The position numbers and the translations under genes were made by a program. A DNA stretch of 64,000 nucleotides, from the NCBI GenBank assembly GCA_039583875.1, contig CM077166.1, positions 85,310,564 to 85,374,563 of the forward strand, given 5' to 3'. The notes under the pieces were generated by a model. That model did not search any database. It had not been told where the DNA came from and was given only the letters and a program-made list of their open reading frames with translations. Each line of letters starts with the position of its first letter. The first letter of the stretch is position 1. Below are positions 44,547-54,846 of the stretch, piece after piece. Source of the stretch: Platanthera guangdongensis. Lineage: Eukaryota; Streptophyta; Magnoliopsida; Asparagales; Orchidaceae.

Positions 44547-45080
44547 ACGGATACCTCCAGTCTGCATATCCCGTAGACTGCTCCAGTTCGCATATCCTGA
44601 GTTCACGACCATGCCAGCAAGGCAGCTGTCGGACTCAGCGGACCCAGCTCCAGTCCGCATGCCCTTGAAGATGCAATCTCCAGTCCGTAATCTCCAAGCT
44701 CTCAATCAAGGAACACAACACTTCTACCGAGCTCGGCGAACTGAGAAGCAGTTCGCGCTTCACTATGCGATCTCCCCGGACTGAGTCAAACCTAGACTTG
44801 GTTAAGAACCAACCAAATCCACACCACTGGCCACAAATGCCAGTACCCACTTACTGGCGGACACTGGATTTAGTCCACCTACCATGGAGAACTCCAGCAC
44901 CTATCCGCGCTAACTGGTGATCTCCGCAGCTTCCACATGTCGCTTCACCAGAGCAAGACCAAGGCTTCTGCCAAGTCGGTCTAACGAACTCCAGTTCTTT
45001 AGTACTCTTCTTGTCGGACTCCGTGGATAGATTCACAATCCGACCGGTTACCTTCTGGGATTCAACTGCTTGATGAGCAT
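44547..45080. other. Unassigned region with CTCCAGTCCGCAT repeats
   Basis: Four variants of CTCCAGTYCGCATATCC occur between 44555 and 44695. No reading frame or known domain. It may be part of element L or a further LTR. Confidence 0.4.
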
Positions 45081-45902
45081 ATGCCGGCCTGGCGAAACGC
45101 CACTGATGTTCGCTTAGTTCGCGCGAACAGGCCGCTCAGGCTACCACAGAACAACCATCTGCAACAACATTGCCGACCTGGCTATCTGCCAACCCTGTCC
45201 ACGTATTCCGCGCGGATAGGTTGCCCAAGACATCCAATCACCAAATTTCACTTCATAATTTTCAACAATTCATTGCCCAAGGTTGCGTCGAGGTGGGATG
45301 AGGATTCTGCTATCTCCGATGGAGAATGTGGATCTTCGAAACACTTTTACGCAACCCGGTGGGATGAGGAATATCCTCTTTCTGATGCGGAGGTTTGCAC
45401 CTCCTTATTGGACGAGGTCGTCCCCCTTACCACCTTGGACCTCGAGTTCTCGGATTCCCCACAATATAACTCATATGACAATGACAGTGATCTATGCTTG
45501 GATCCTTCTGGGAGTGAGACTGGGACCACTCCCCATATTTCTGATTATTTTAGTTTTTCATCTCTTTTATTTCTTGATCCCCTTTCTGTATCTGAGCCTG
45601 TGCGGGTGGAGTCTTCTCAGGTGCTTCAAGAGGATTTGGAGCTTTTAGCTCGAGTCATGGATGATAGCATCCTCTTTCGCGAGGAGGTTGATTTCTCCTC
45701 TGTTGAGGAAGCTCCATTTATTGCTCTCTCCTCCTGCCACCTCCCTGTAGACGATACCTTGCTGGGCAAGTATTTATTTTGTAGTGAGTTAAGCAAGGAC
45801 CAATGCTCTTCCTCTTCTAAATTCCTATTTCATCTACCTGTGTTGGCCAGGTATTATTATTTAGGTAGAGGGGTAACTGTTTTATCGTCGTATCGATACT
45901 AG
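45081..45902 (+). CDS. Unrecognised 273-codon ORF upstream of Athila ORF-1
   Basis: ATG at 45081 to TAG at 45900-45902. The N-terminal 70 codons look noncoding in composition; from about codon 68 the product is acidic and Ser/Asp/Leu-rich with two copies of a short unit (RWDEDSAISDGE and RWDEEYPLSDAE), then FSDSPQYNSYDNDSD and LLARVMDDSILFREEVDF. I do not recognise a family. It lies before the ORF-1 of element L, where pol or a spacer would be expected, and may be an element-specific protein. The true start may be downstream or spliced. Confidence 0.35.
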   Translation: MPAWRNATDVRLVRANRPLRLPQNNHLQQHCRPGYLPTLSTYSARIGCPRHPITKFHFIIFNNSLPKVASRWDEDSAISDGECGSSKHFYATRWDEEYPLSDAEVCTSLLDEVVPLTTLDLEFSDSPQYNSYDNDSDLCLDPSGSETGTTPHISDYFSFSSLLFLDPLSVSEPVRVESSQVLQEDLELLARVMDDSILFREEVDFSSVEEAPFIALSSCHLPVDDTLLGKYLFCSELSKDQCSSSSKFLFHLPVLARYYYLGRGVTVLSSYRY

Positions 45903-46284
45903 CTACCACAACGGAAATTAAGCATGTTACCTGTGCATTTTTCATTTCATAGGCCCATTAGCTTGGACTTTTCGTCTTTCGAATAGGTCGTGCTGGGATG
46001 ACAATAACCCCAGTACTTATCTAGGAGTAGGATTAGTTAGTTAATTTTTACTGTTTTAGAAATAGTTTTGCGTGTTTTTTATTGTGGTTTTGTCTTAATG
46101 CACGCTTGCGAGTTTTTTGTGTGCATGCGCCTAATTCAAGAAGATTGCCTAGTTGCTCAGGAGGTTCTTTGTTCCATTTGTTTTTGTTTTTCTCGCTGTT
46201 GTTGCTGGATGAGACATCCCGAAGAAAATGAGGCGAATCGGGCTGTTTTTGCAAAACACACGGTTTGGTGAAAACGTATGCAGC

Positions 46285-46322
46285 AAAAATGCACGACCGT
46301 GCATTTTTTATTTATAAAAAGG
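46285..46322 (+). promoter_or_regulatory. Palindrome and TATA box upstream of Athila ORF-1
   Basis: 46285-46308 is a perfect inverted repeat: AAAAATGCACG and CGTGCATTTTT around AC. Next to it TTTATAAAAAGG (46311-46322) is a strong TATA box, 158 bp before the ORF-1 ATG. The same AAAAATGCACGGTCGTGC motif begins the U3 array of the LTR (about 49972). This looks like an internal promoter. Confidence 0.6.
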
Positions 46323-46479
46323 CCGGCCGAGCGATTTTGACGTCCGCTGGCCCTAATTCCCGTGGTTCTGCTACAATCGCCCACTTCTCCTCCATCTTCT
46401 CTGGCAAGATCTTGTTCTCGTCCTCCAAATCCTCCCTTATTCCTCACCTATTTCCCTTTCTCTCTCTCTCCTCATTGCC

Positions 46480-47627
46480 ATGGGATATAAGAAGGTGATT
46501 AGCAAGTTACGCAGCTTCGGTTATGCCTCCTCCTCCTCTACGCGGTCCGCGGTTTCGACGAAGCCGAAAGATGCTACGGATGCTCCTGTGAATACTGAAG
46601 ATGCAGAGCGGATGCTTCATTTTAGGAGACCTGAGATGATCACAAGGTTTGGTCATTTGGTCCAAAAACCATTTTTGGATTTTCATTTTGTTTCGGACGA
46701 GGAGCTCCTGGCCAATGGTCAAAAGCTGCAGGTGGACCGTTTACTCGACGTGGGTTCGTGGCGTCATCTCTTCTCCATTGAGGAGACCGGATTTCACGAA
46801 CTCACGATCGAATTCCTCTCCACCTTCCATATTCTGGAACGACGTGATGCATCTACCGGTGAGTCCACTGCGGTGACATTCCTGTTGAACTTACGTCCTT
46901 ACACTTTTAGTGTCGGTGTGCTTGCTGTTTATACGGGGGTATATATGGTTGACAAACTCACAGAGTCGGACGTTCTTGCCCGACCCTTTGAGTTCCCGAC
47001 CGGTGCTTCTCCCCACATATTCTGGCAGTAGATCACCAGGCTGTCACAGCAGTACGAGGCATTGTCAGCCAAGTGATCCCATATCATCTTGCCCGCGCTC
47101 CGCTATGTTCAGCACTTGATCAGGCACAACATCAACGCCCGCTCGATGAGTCGGAATATAGCAGGGTGGTCGGATCTTCTCTTCCTCTACATCAAGCATC
47201 ATTGCATCCCTCTCCACCTCAGCCGGTTTCTTGCGGATTACTTCATTCACAGGCCATGTACGTGCCTCTGAAGGCCAACGGTGGTTCGCACTATATTATG
47301 CGAATCGCCAAGGGATTAGGAGTTTTTGACACTTTGCCCACCATGACTCCCATTTCCCGTTGCGATTTTATTTCAGCCACCATGATGACCACCTTCAAAT
47401 TGGTACATCGTGATTCCTCTAGCAGCACGTGGCACTACGTTATTCATAGTATGGAGCATGAGCAGCCAGCTAGGGCTTCTTCTACAGATGCGAGATCCTC
47501 TTTGGAGTCCCGTCGGCTCGATTATGTCACTCTGGTCCACCCCGTACCCTCGGCACCAACGCCTTCTTTTGCCCATGCCTCCCATCGTAGGAGTTTCACG
47601 GAGGATTATTCTGACTTCTACGCTTGA
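46480..47627 (+). pseudogene. Athila ORF-1-like protein
   Basis: ATG at 46480 (MGYKKVISKLRSFGYASSSS) opens a frame with DRLLDVGSWRHLF, ETGFHELTIEFLSTFHIL, VTFLLNLRPYTFSVGVLAVYTGVY: the pattern of the plant ATHILA ORF-1 family, whose function is unknown and which sits in the envelope position of these Gypsy elements. A TAG at 47029-47031 and a TGA at about 47074 interrupt it; the frame continues to about 47265 (LADYFIH) and then shifts to the frame ending at 47625-47627. There is no clear membrane segment. Confidence 0.7.
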
Positions 47628-49663
47628 CATATGCAGATGGAGGAGCTGTTGCGCAAGCAACACGACATGACGACATGCATTGTTGAGTTTCTTGAGGTGC
47701 CCCTGCTTCCCCTGCTCGAGTTTCTACTTCTCGTACCCGTACTCCGCCTCTGCCTCCATCTTTTATAGATCAGCCTGAGTGAATGCTGCTTTTCCCCTCA
47801 GATGGGGTTGTTTGTTGTTTTTCTTCATTGTTTGTGTTTTTGTTGATTTGACTGATTATGTACTTTACTTTATTCAGCTGGTGCTTCGTCCCCAGGTCGT
47901 TAGTAGATATATTATTGCAGTACCTTTCATTCTTTTGTTACTGTGTTTAGTTTCGTTTTATATACGTGATGATTGTGTTTACTTTAATAACTCGCAAGCA
48001 TTGCTTAGATTAAAGTTGTTATGGTTTTGTGTATACAATTTTTTTTCTGGATCTATTTTGTAGGGTGCTTTTCCCTTGTGCGGCGGAGGAGTATATTTGT
48101 TTGCAAGTTTGACCTCATGCTTTATTGCAAGCTTCTGGTATGCACATTTGCTGAGCATGGGGTAATCTCTCCCCCAACTTTTATTTCTCTATTTTTATTA
48201 CAAATCTTTGATAGATTGTTTAGTTTAAGTCTGGTGGGGGAGAGTTATGCAGGTTATCTATGCACATGCACTATTAGCACTTTCATACCAACAGTATATT
48301 TTCATTTTCTATTTCTATATTATCAAGTCCGCATCATGCACCTACATCGACATGAGCACGATCTTAAGCACGCACTCGGCTCAAGTCAAATTTATTTATT
48401 TTGTGTCAACTTTAAAATAGTGGTGCTAGCTTAGGATTTTAGGATAGATTAGTTCGAAACTCATACAGTGCTCCTAATCGAGTACTCATGGTGTGTAGAA
48501 ATAGTATAGATTTAATTTTTTTATGCTCGTAGATTTATACTTTTCTGCATTTGTAAATATTGTTTGTACTACTCAAAAGTGTTCAATCAGGGGTAATCGA
48601 ATGGTGGTGTAGGAATGTGTGTAGCTGTCACTTGCCTCGTGTTGCTCGAGTTGGGAGGAAGGATCATTTTTCTCGGTGGATAAGAACTTGCCCCCAAGCT
48701 ACTCTCGAAGCATTGGTGCATGGTTAGTCTAGCGTGAGCGTGATGGAGGCCGTCTTTTTGGCCCGGTTGAGCTTGTACCATTCCTAAAGTCTTATCCTTA
48801 TTAGCCTATTTTGATCCTACCCCTCCTGTTGATTTAGCCCCATTTTGCGATCACCAGAGCCTAAAAGCTTTTCCCAGTTGCATACCCCAAATCTCGATGT
48901 ATTAGTATGTTAATTCTTCCAGTGGTGTTGTTGCTGTGGTGTTGTTATGTGGTTGTGCGGTGAAGTTTTATTGAAAATTAGGCTGAAAGTGTATTATAAA
49001 AATCTGGAAAAAGAGAAGAAAAAAAATATGTGCTGATTGATATAAAATAAGAAAGTGAAAATGAAGAGTCTATTTATGTTATTGTTGTGGTGATAGGCGG
49101 TGCACAAAACTGTGTTATCATGTTCAAGTCTGGTGGTGTAGTGCACCTGCAGGTTTTGTTGGCAAGAGGATTTCATTTGTATGAGCTCATTTGGGTTGTG
49201 CGTAGACATCGTTTTTATCCATTTGCATCCTCACCTATGTATATACCCAAGCCCCTATATTTTCCTAAAGTCCTACGACTCACGCCTGAGTCAAACTAGC
49301 GTTGTGGATAGAGTGTGAACGGGCAAGCGTATGGTCCCCGACATTGATGGATTTCTTTGGAGGTGATCCCGAGCCCCGGTCTTTGGCAATGTTCAACTGA
49401 GTGGCCTGCTTACTTTCTTCCTACGCATGACCGAACGATTCTCTAGGATTTTATTTTTGAGTTCTTACAATACTTATTTACGTCTGTCTAAATTTATAAA
49501 CTTCATAGTATAATTACAAATTGTATCTATTATATTTTCTATGCCCATGCTATTTTTGATTTCTTGCTTTACTTTATTTGGAAATTTCTAAGCCAACTTG
49601 CTGTTTTCTAGTTCACGGAGAGATGATTTGCTCGGGACGAGCAAATGATTAAGTTTGGTGGTG
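47628..49663 (+). other. Long 3' noncoding region of element L
   Basis: T-rich 2-kb stretch without a credible ORF. Three purine-rich AAGT(C/T)TGGTGG blocks occur (about 48227, 49124 and 49651); the last directly precedes the LTR and is the likely plus-strand primer, the others look like extra copies. Confidence 0.55.
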
Positions 49664-51347
49664 TGATGAGTCCGATTTTTATAAGGTTTTTCGGACTCAT
49701 CTGGTCTAGTTTTCTCACTCGTGCAACACATTTCAACCGGTATTCGATTATATTTGCATCGGCCGGTCTATGACCATTTTGTGCACTATTTTGGTCCGAG
49801 GGTGTGCGATTGCGCATTCTGTTGTTGGGGGTATGCACATGGTGCTCCCCATGGTTCTTTCTGGCTATTCTTTGTTGTTTGTTTGGTGCTGGGAGCTTTT
49901 GCTCCAGCTTTGGTTTTGATTTGTAGGTAGTGCATTTTCCCCAAAGCTGGAATTCTGATTTGTGAAAAATGCACGGTCGTGCGTTTCATTCACACACGAA
50001 TTTTGCTCGATCGTGCGTTTTGTTGGGCTGGAGAAACGTCTAGTTGAGGTCGACGTATTTCGTCGAGCTGTGCTCGACGATCTTCATGCACGGTTAACGC
50101 ATGATTTCCTCAGAACCGTGTGCGAAGGAAATGCACTATTTTCCTGTAGCTTTCTTGTTTGTACCAATCTATGGTTAATCGTGCGCTTTGTTCACGCACG
50201 GGTGGAAGCACCAGTGCACGTGTAAAATGCACTGTTCCCCTATGTTTTCCTGATTTCCTGCGCTCTGTGTTTACCCGTACGATTTCCTTTATGCACGGGA
50301 GGAAGCGCCCGTGCACGAGTAAAATGCACGGGTCAACACATCTTGATCCACAAGCTTGGACAGGAAGTTAATAACGCACGGTTAGAACACGGTCGTGCTC
50401 CATACAGTGCGTGACTATTTTTCTGACCTGCTTCTATTTGAGAGCAGATTTTCCTCCATTTAATTAGAGCGGATTTCAGCCATCCCAGCCGCCTTTTTAG
50501 GGAAAAGTTCCGGCGTTTCCCTTCATTGTGCATCGTGAAGAGGGTTCCAGGCAAGCTTTCAATGCCAAATTTAATCTGGAGCTTCCTCTCGACCTCCGCC
50601 TTCATCCTTGAGCCTCAAGAAGAGTTTGATCTAACTTTCTCCTCAAGCTTGGAGAAGTTTGTGCCATTCTCCACCGGATCGTGACACAAAGAAGACTGGT
50701 CTATTGGGATTGAGTGACATCGTCCTCTACCCCGGACGCAGTTGAGAACCGACCTAGCATGCAGATTGATAACCCGGCGAATCCTTCCGTGAATCCGCAG
50801 CAAGACTTCAGATTTGGTCAATCTCGCACTCTCTTCTTCTATTGTTGATTGATAGTGTAGTAGATCTCTCTGTATGTGATGAAGTATGTTTAATTTGATA
50901 TGCGTTTGTATACAATCATGTCTATGTGAGTTTGTATTTACATTATTTTCTTGAGGTGCGTCAATTTCATCCTCCACCACACATTGCCGCACTAGCAATT
51001 GCTAGTTGTGTGCAAAGAATAGAGGTGGTCTCGACCATCATTCCGTCGTTCTAACCACCTCAACCATTAGCCTACTCATCCATCCGCCTAGCAATTCAGT
51101 GTATAGTGGCCCATGTAGTCTTCCATCCCGCCTGGTGAAGCATCATATAGCGGCGTTGCTTAGGAGTAGTTTATTAGTGTTTTACTTTTTTTTTCGGCAA
51201 CAATCAAAACTCCCTTCGTTAACTCCGACCTAAGGACTTCAAGCTCAAGTCCTCCTCAAAATTAACTCCACCTTATTGTGTTCCTTGAGAGATCGATACT
51301 GGGGGACATTCGCCCATTTTATATTACTTGTGCGACCGGTACACTTG
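49664..51347 (+). repeat. Element L LTR, plus copy
   Basis: It starts TGATGAGTCCGA after the polypurine-like tract. U3 has GCACGGTCGTGC-type motifs (about 49966-50400) and TCGACGA copies near 50050-50090. The 3' part ends in GTGCGACCGGTACACTTG at the centre of the palindrome. The exact 3' terminus is not determined because the mirror copy begins 11 nt later. Confidence 0.7.
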
Positions 51348-51358
51348 TCGTTGAATGG
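51348..51358. other. Centre of 3.4-kb LTR palindrome
   Basis: An 11-nt spacer TCGTTGAATGG separates GTACACTTG from its complement CAAGTGTAC; the arms then extend 1684 and 1682 bp with gaps and substitutions. Confidence 0.8.
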
Positions 51359-53040
51359 CAAGTGTACAGGTCGCACAAGTAATATAAAATGGGCGAATGT
51401 CACCAAGTATCAATCTCTCAAGGAACACAATAAGGTGGATTTAATTTTGAGGAGGTCTTGAGCTTGAAGTCCTTAGGTCAGAGTTAATGAAGGGGGTTTT
51501 AATTGTTGCGGAAAAAGAAAGTAAAACCTAATAAACTACTCCAAAGCAACGCCGCTATGCGATGCTTCGCCAGGCTGGATGGAAGACTACACGGGCCGCT
51601 ATGCACTGAATCACTGGGCAGATGGACGAGTGAGCTTATGGATGAGGTGGTTAGAATATCAGAATGAGGGTCGAGAGCACCTCTTCGCTACGCACGCCAT
51701 TAGCAATTGCTAGTGCGACAATGTTGGTGGAGGATGAAAATGGCGCACCTCAAGCAAATAACATAAATACAAACTCACATAGACATGATTGTATACAAAC
51801 ACATATCAAATTAAACATACTTCATCACATACAAATAGATCAACTACACTATCAATCAACAAGAGAAGACGTGAGTGCGAGATCGACCGAATCTGAAGTC
51901 TTGCTGAGGATTCATGGAAGGATTTGTCGGGTTGTCCATTCGCGTCCTAGCTCGGTCCTCAACTGCGTCTGCGGTAGAGGTGGTTGTCACTCACTCCCAA
52001 TGGGCCCGTCTTCTTCGTGTCACAATCCGGTGGAGAATGGGAAAACTTCTCCTAGCTTGATGGAGAAAGCTAGATCAAACTCTTCTTGCAGCTCAATGAT
52101 GAAGGAGGAGGCCGAGAGGAAGCTCCTGCTTAAATTTGGCATTGGAAGCTTGCCAGGAAACCTCTCCACGATGGAGAATGAAGGGAAACGACGGAACTTT
52201 GCCCTAAAAAGGTGGCTGGAATGTCTGAAATCCGCTCTTCTCAAATGGAGGAAAATCTGCGCTTAAATAGAAGCAGGTCAGAAAAATAGTCACGTACGGT
52301 CTAGTGCACGACCGTGTGCTAACCGTGCGTTATTAACTTCCACGCCAAGCTTGTGGATGAAGATGCGTTGACTCATGTCTTTTACTCGCGCACGGCCGCT
52401 TCCACCCGTGCGTGAAGATAATCGCATGGGTAAACACAGAGCGCAGGAAATCCGGAAAACACGGGGGAACCGTGAGTTTTACACGCGCACGGGCGCTTCC
52501 GCCCGTTCCTGAAAAAAGTGCATGATTAACCACAAATTGGTACAAATAAGAAAGGTACAAGAAAACCGTGTGTTTTCTTCGCGCACGGTTCCGAAGAAAC
52601 CGTGTGTTAACCGTGCGTGAAGATCGTCGAGTACAGCTCGACGAAATTCATCGACCTCAACTCGACATTTTTCTAGCTCAACAAAACACACGATCGGGCA
52701 CAAACCGTGCATGAAAGAAACGTACGACCATGCGTTTTCCACAAATCAGAATTCCTGTATTGGGGAAAATGCACTACCTACACATCAAAACCAAAGCTAG
52801 AGCAAAAGCTCCCTGCACCAAACATAGAACAAAGAATAGCCGAAAAGAGCCATAGGGAGCACCATGTGCATACCCCCAACAACAAAATGCGCAATCGCAC
52901 ACCCTCAGGCTAAAACAGTGCACAAAATGGTCATAGACCGGCTGATGCAAACATAACCGAATACCGGTTGAAATGCGGTGCACGAGTGAGAAAACAAGCC
53001 CAGATGAGTCGGAAAAACCCTACAAATATCGGACTCATCA
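51359..53040 (-). repeat. Element L LTR, inverted copy
   Basis: The minus strand from 53040 starts TGATGAGTCCGA and follows the plus copy throughout, including GCACGG motifs (52300-52740) and U5. A TATA-like TATTTAAG (minus, about 52261-52268) marks its promoter; the plus copy has TATTTGAG there. To the right the gag of element M begins at once, so this copy is inserted into or recombined with M. Confidence 0.75.
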
Positions 53041-54185
53041 TGCGTCGGCAATGCTTGAAGTGGAACTAGTTGCAACAGGGGCTGTTCCTGCGGCCACTTT
53101 GACTTAATATGTCCCTTCTGCCTACAATGGAAGAAGGTCCTGTCCTTATGCCAACAAAGAGTAGTGTCATGCCCCCTCCGCTTACATGTTGAACAAACCA
53201 AATCTCATTTAGGAGCACCCTGAATCGCATGCACCTGCTCTTTCTTCTAGGCTCCTATTCTCAAGTAACATCTCTCAAACGGATGGCCTAGCCGGCCACA
53301 AAAATTGCATCTCTTTGCTTCTTTTCCATGAAGCGATATAAGATTATTGGGAACTCTTACCCTCATCGATCTTCCTCTTATCCTTTCTCATTTGTTGACC
53401 TCGACTCTTGGCATTGTCAATCGCCTCAACCTTCAGAGCAACCTCAATAACTTCAGCATAGCTTTCAGATCCATTAGCACAAGCTAGCTATTGGATGTCA
53501 TTCCTAAGACCACCTAAAATCGTTTAACTCGGTTAAACTCTGAAGACACCTTGTCCGGGGCAAAACACCTCAGTTTGCTGAACTTCACCTCGTTCTCGGT
53601 AACAATAAGCTGCCTTTGCTTTAAATACAGAAAATCATTCCTTGGGTGATCTCTCTCGACTGATGGCAGAAACTTCTTCATCAGCAACTCCTTGAAGGAT
53701 TCACATGCGCATCCATCCTTAAGATTCTCCTTCTCCCTCAGAAACTAACTCTTAGCAAGTCCCTTGAGTTGATACGCAGTGACCATCACCCTTTGGTCCG
53801 CTGAAATTCCCGAGTAAGCAAACATCTCCTTGATGGCTATTATCCAATCATCCAAGGCCATAAAGTCTACCCTACCATCATAAGTAGGGGGTCCTAGTCA
53901 CTGGAAGTGCGAGATAAACGCCATCTCTAGTGGCAAAAACATCGGAGGCACCAGAGGAGCAGGGGGAACAGGAACAACCTGACCCAAAACCGGGTCCTGC
54001 ACTCGCGATAACTGTCCTGACACAACCATTAACAACACTTGGATCTGCGACTGCATCGCCACCATATGTCTAGAAAACGTCTCATTACTCTGCCACAGAC
54101 TTTCAATCATCGCTTCTCTCTGCGCACCTGAAGACTCGCCCTTCGTCTGGAGAGTCTACCTATTCAGCACTCGCTTAGGTGCCAT
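53041..54185 (-). pseudogene. Element M gag with zinc knuckles
   Basis: The minus-strand ATG at 54185 gives M-A-P-K-R-V-L-N-R then TAG; in the same region SLWQSNETFSRHMVAM and a Pro-rich linker follow, typical of chromovirus gag. Near the cut end are two CCHC knuckles, CNFCGRLGHPFERC (about 53320-53279) and CSTCKRRGHDTTLC (about 53196-53155), and a decayed third HCRQKGH. Numerous stops and frame changes occur between. It is truncated at 53041 before protease. Confidence 0.75.
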
Positions 54186-54513
54186 TCTAATAAAATAATG
54201 AATAGTAATCAAAACCTAGCCCATCCACTAGCACCCAAACAACATAGTCCAAACATACGTAAGTACTTGCTAAAGCTACTAACTTGTTTTGCGATTTTCA
54301 ATAATGATGTCATGCCTATACTTAGGATGATAAACCGTCATCCTACTGACTAATGTGCTTAAACCATGAATGCATGAATTTCTTATTTTTTTGACTCAAA
54401 ACCATGTGTGTACATATGTCATCATGTAAATCTTTAGCTTGGCATGTCTGCAGATGCAATGCTATGCAATCTAAAAAGGCCTTAATGCATGTTATGAGCG
54501 GCGTACACATGAA

Positions 54514-54686
54514 ATGTTTTGCATCCCATACTACATAACATCGCATGCAACGAAAAAAGAAAACGTGCTAATGGGCACCCATGTGATGATGGTTATGCAT
54601 CCCGTACTATATAACCGTCACATGTTGCCACCTATGGTGGATCCATATACAAATACATATTATGCATCCCATACTACATAATATGT
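54514..54686 (-). other. Three stem-loops in leader of element M
   Basis: 54514-54541 (ATGTT/AACAT), 54587-54620 (TGATGGTTAT with one wobble) and 54655-54686 (ACATATTATG, perfect 10 bp). In the sense (minus) direction the loops read GTAGTATGGGATGC, ATAGTACGGGATGC and TAGTATGGGATG. Stems differ but pair; loops are conserved, and match those of A, F and N. They lie 160-330 nt downstream of the LTR, in the usual packaging-signal zone. Confidence 0.75.
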
Positions 54687-54830
54687 CTCATATACTTCTT
54701 ATCATGCTTTGAGAGTAGTGTTCATGCTTCAGCAAAGACATACTGATGATGCATCGGTGTGTGTATGAAATGACAGAAGATAACTAACACTAACTAGAGA
54801 CGGTCGCTCGACCAATTGTCTAACAACCCA

Positions 54831-54844
54831 TCCCTCTAATACCA
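54831..54844 (-). promoter_or_regulatory. Element M primer-binding site
   Basis: The minus strand reads TGGTATTAGAGGGA two bases inside the LTR end, one substitution from the tRNA-Met core TGGTATCAGAG. Confidence 0.78.
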
Positions 54845-54846
54845 AC

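Larger units (their letters stand above)
46064..53040 (+). mobile_element. Element L: Athila-type 3' half with inverted second LTR
   Basis: ORF-1 of the Athila type, a long 3' region, a polypurine-like AAGTTTGGTGGTG, an LTR (49664-51347) and a second copy of the LTR in opposite orientation (53040-51359). The pol region is not recognised, so the left end is uncertain. Athila assignment rests on ORF-1 similarity and the GGGACGAGCAAATGATTAAG context before the LTR. Confidence 0.68.

Noticed and set aside
47779..48434. Hydrophobic ORFs downstream of Athila ORF-1, like a membrane protein
   Set aside because: T-rich 3' noncoding DNA gives Phe/Leu-rich frames in all phases; no start context, frames overlap and differ.
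51664..52266. 200-codon plus-strand ORF
   Set aside because: It is antisense to the R-U5 region of the inverted LTR of L; its mirror frame occurs on the other strand at 50615-50998, so it is a shadow of LTR sequence.
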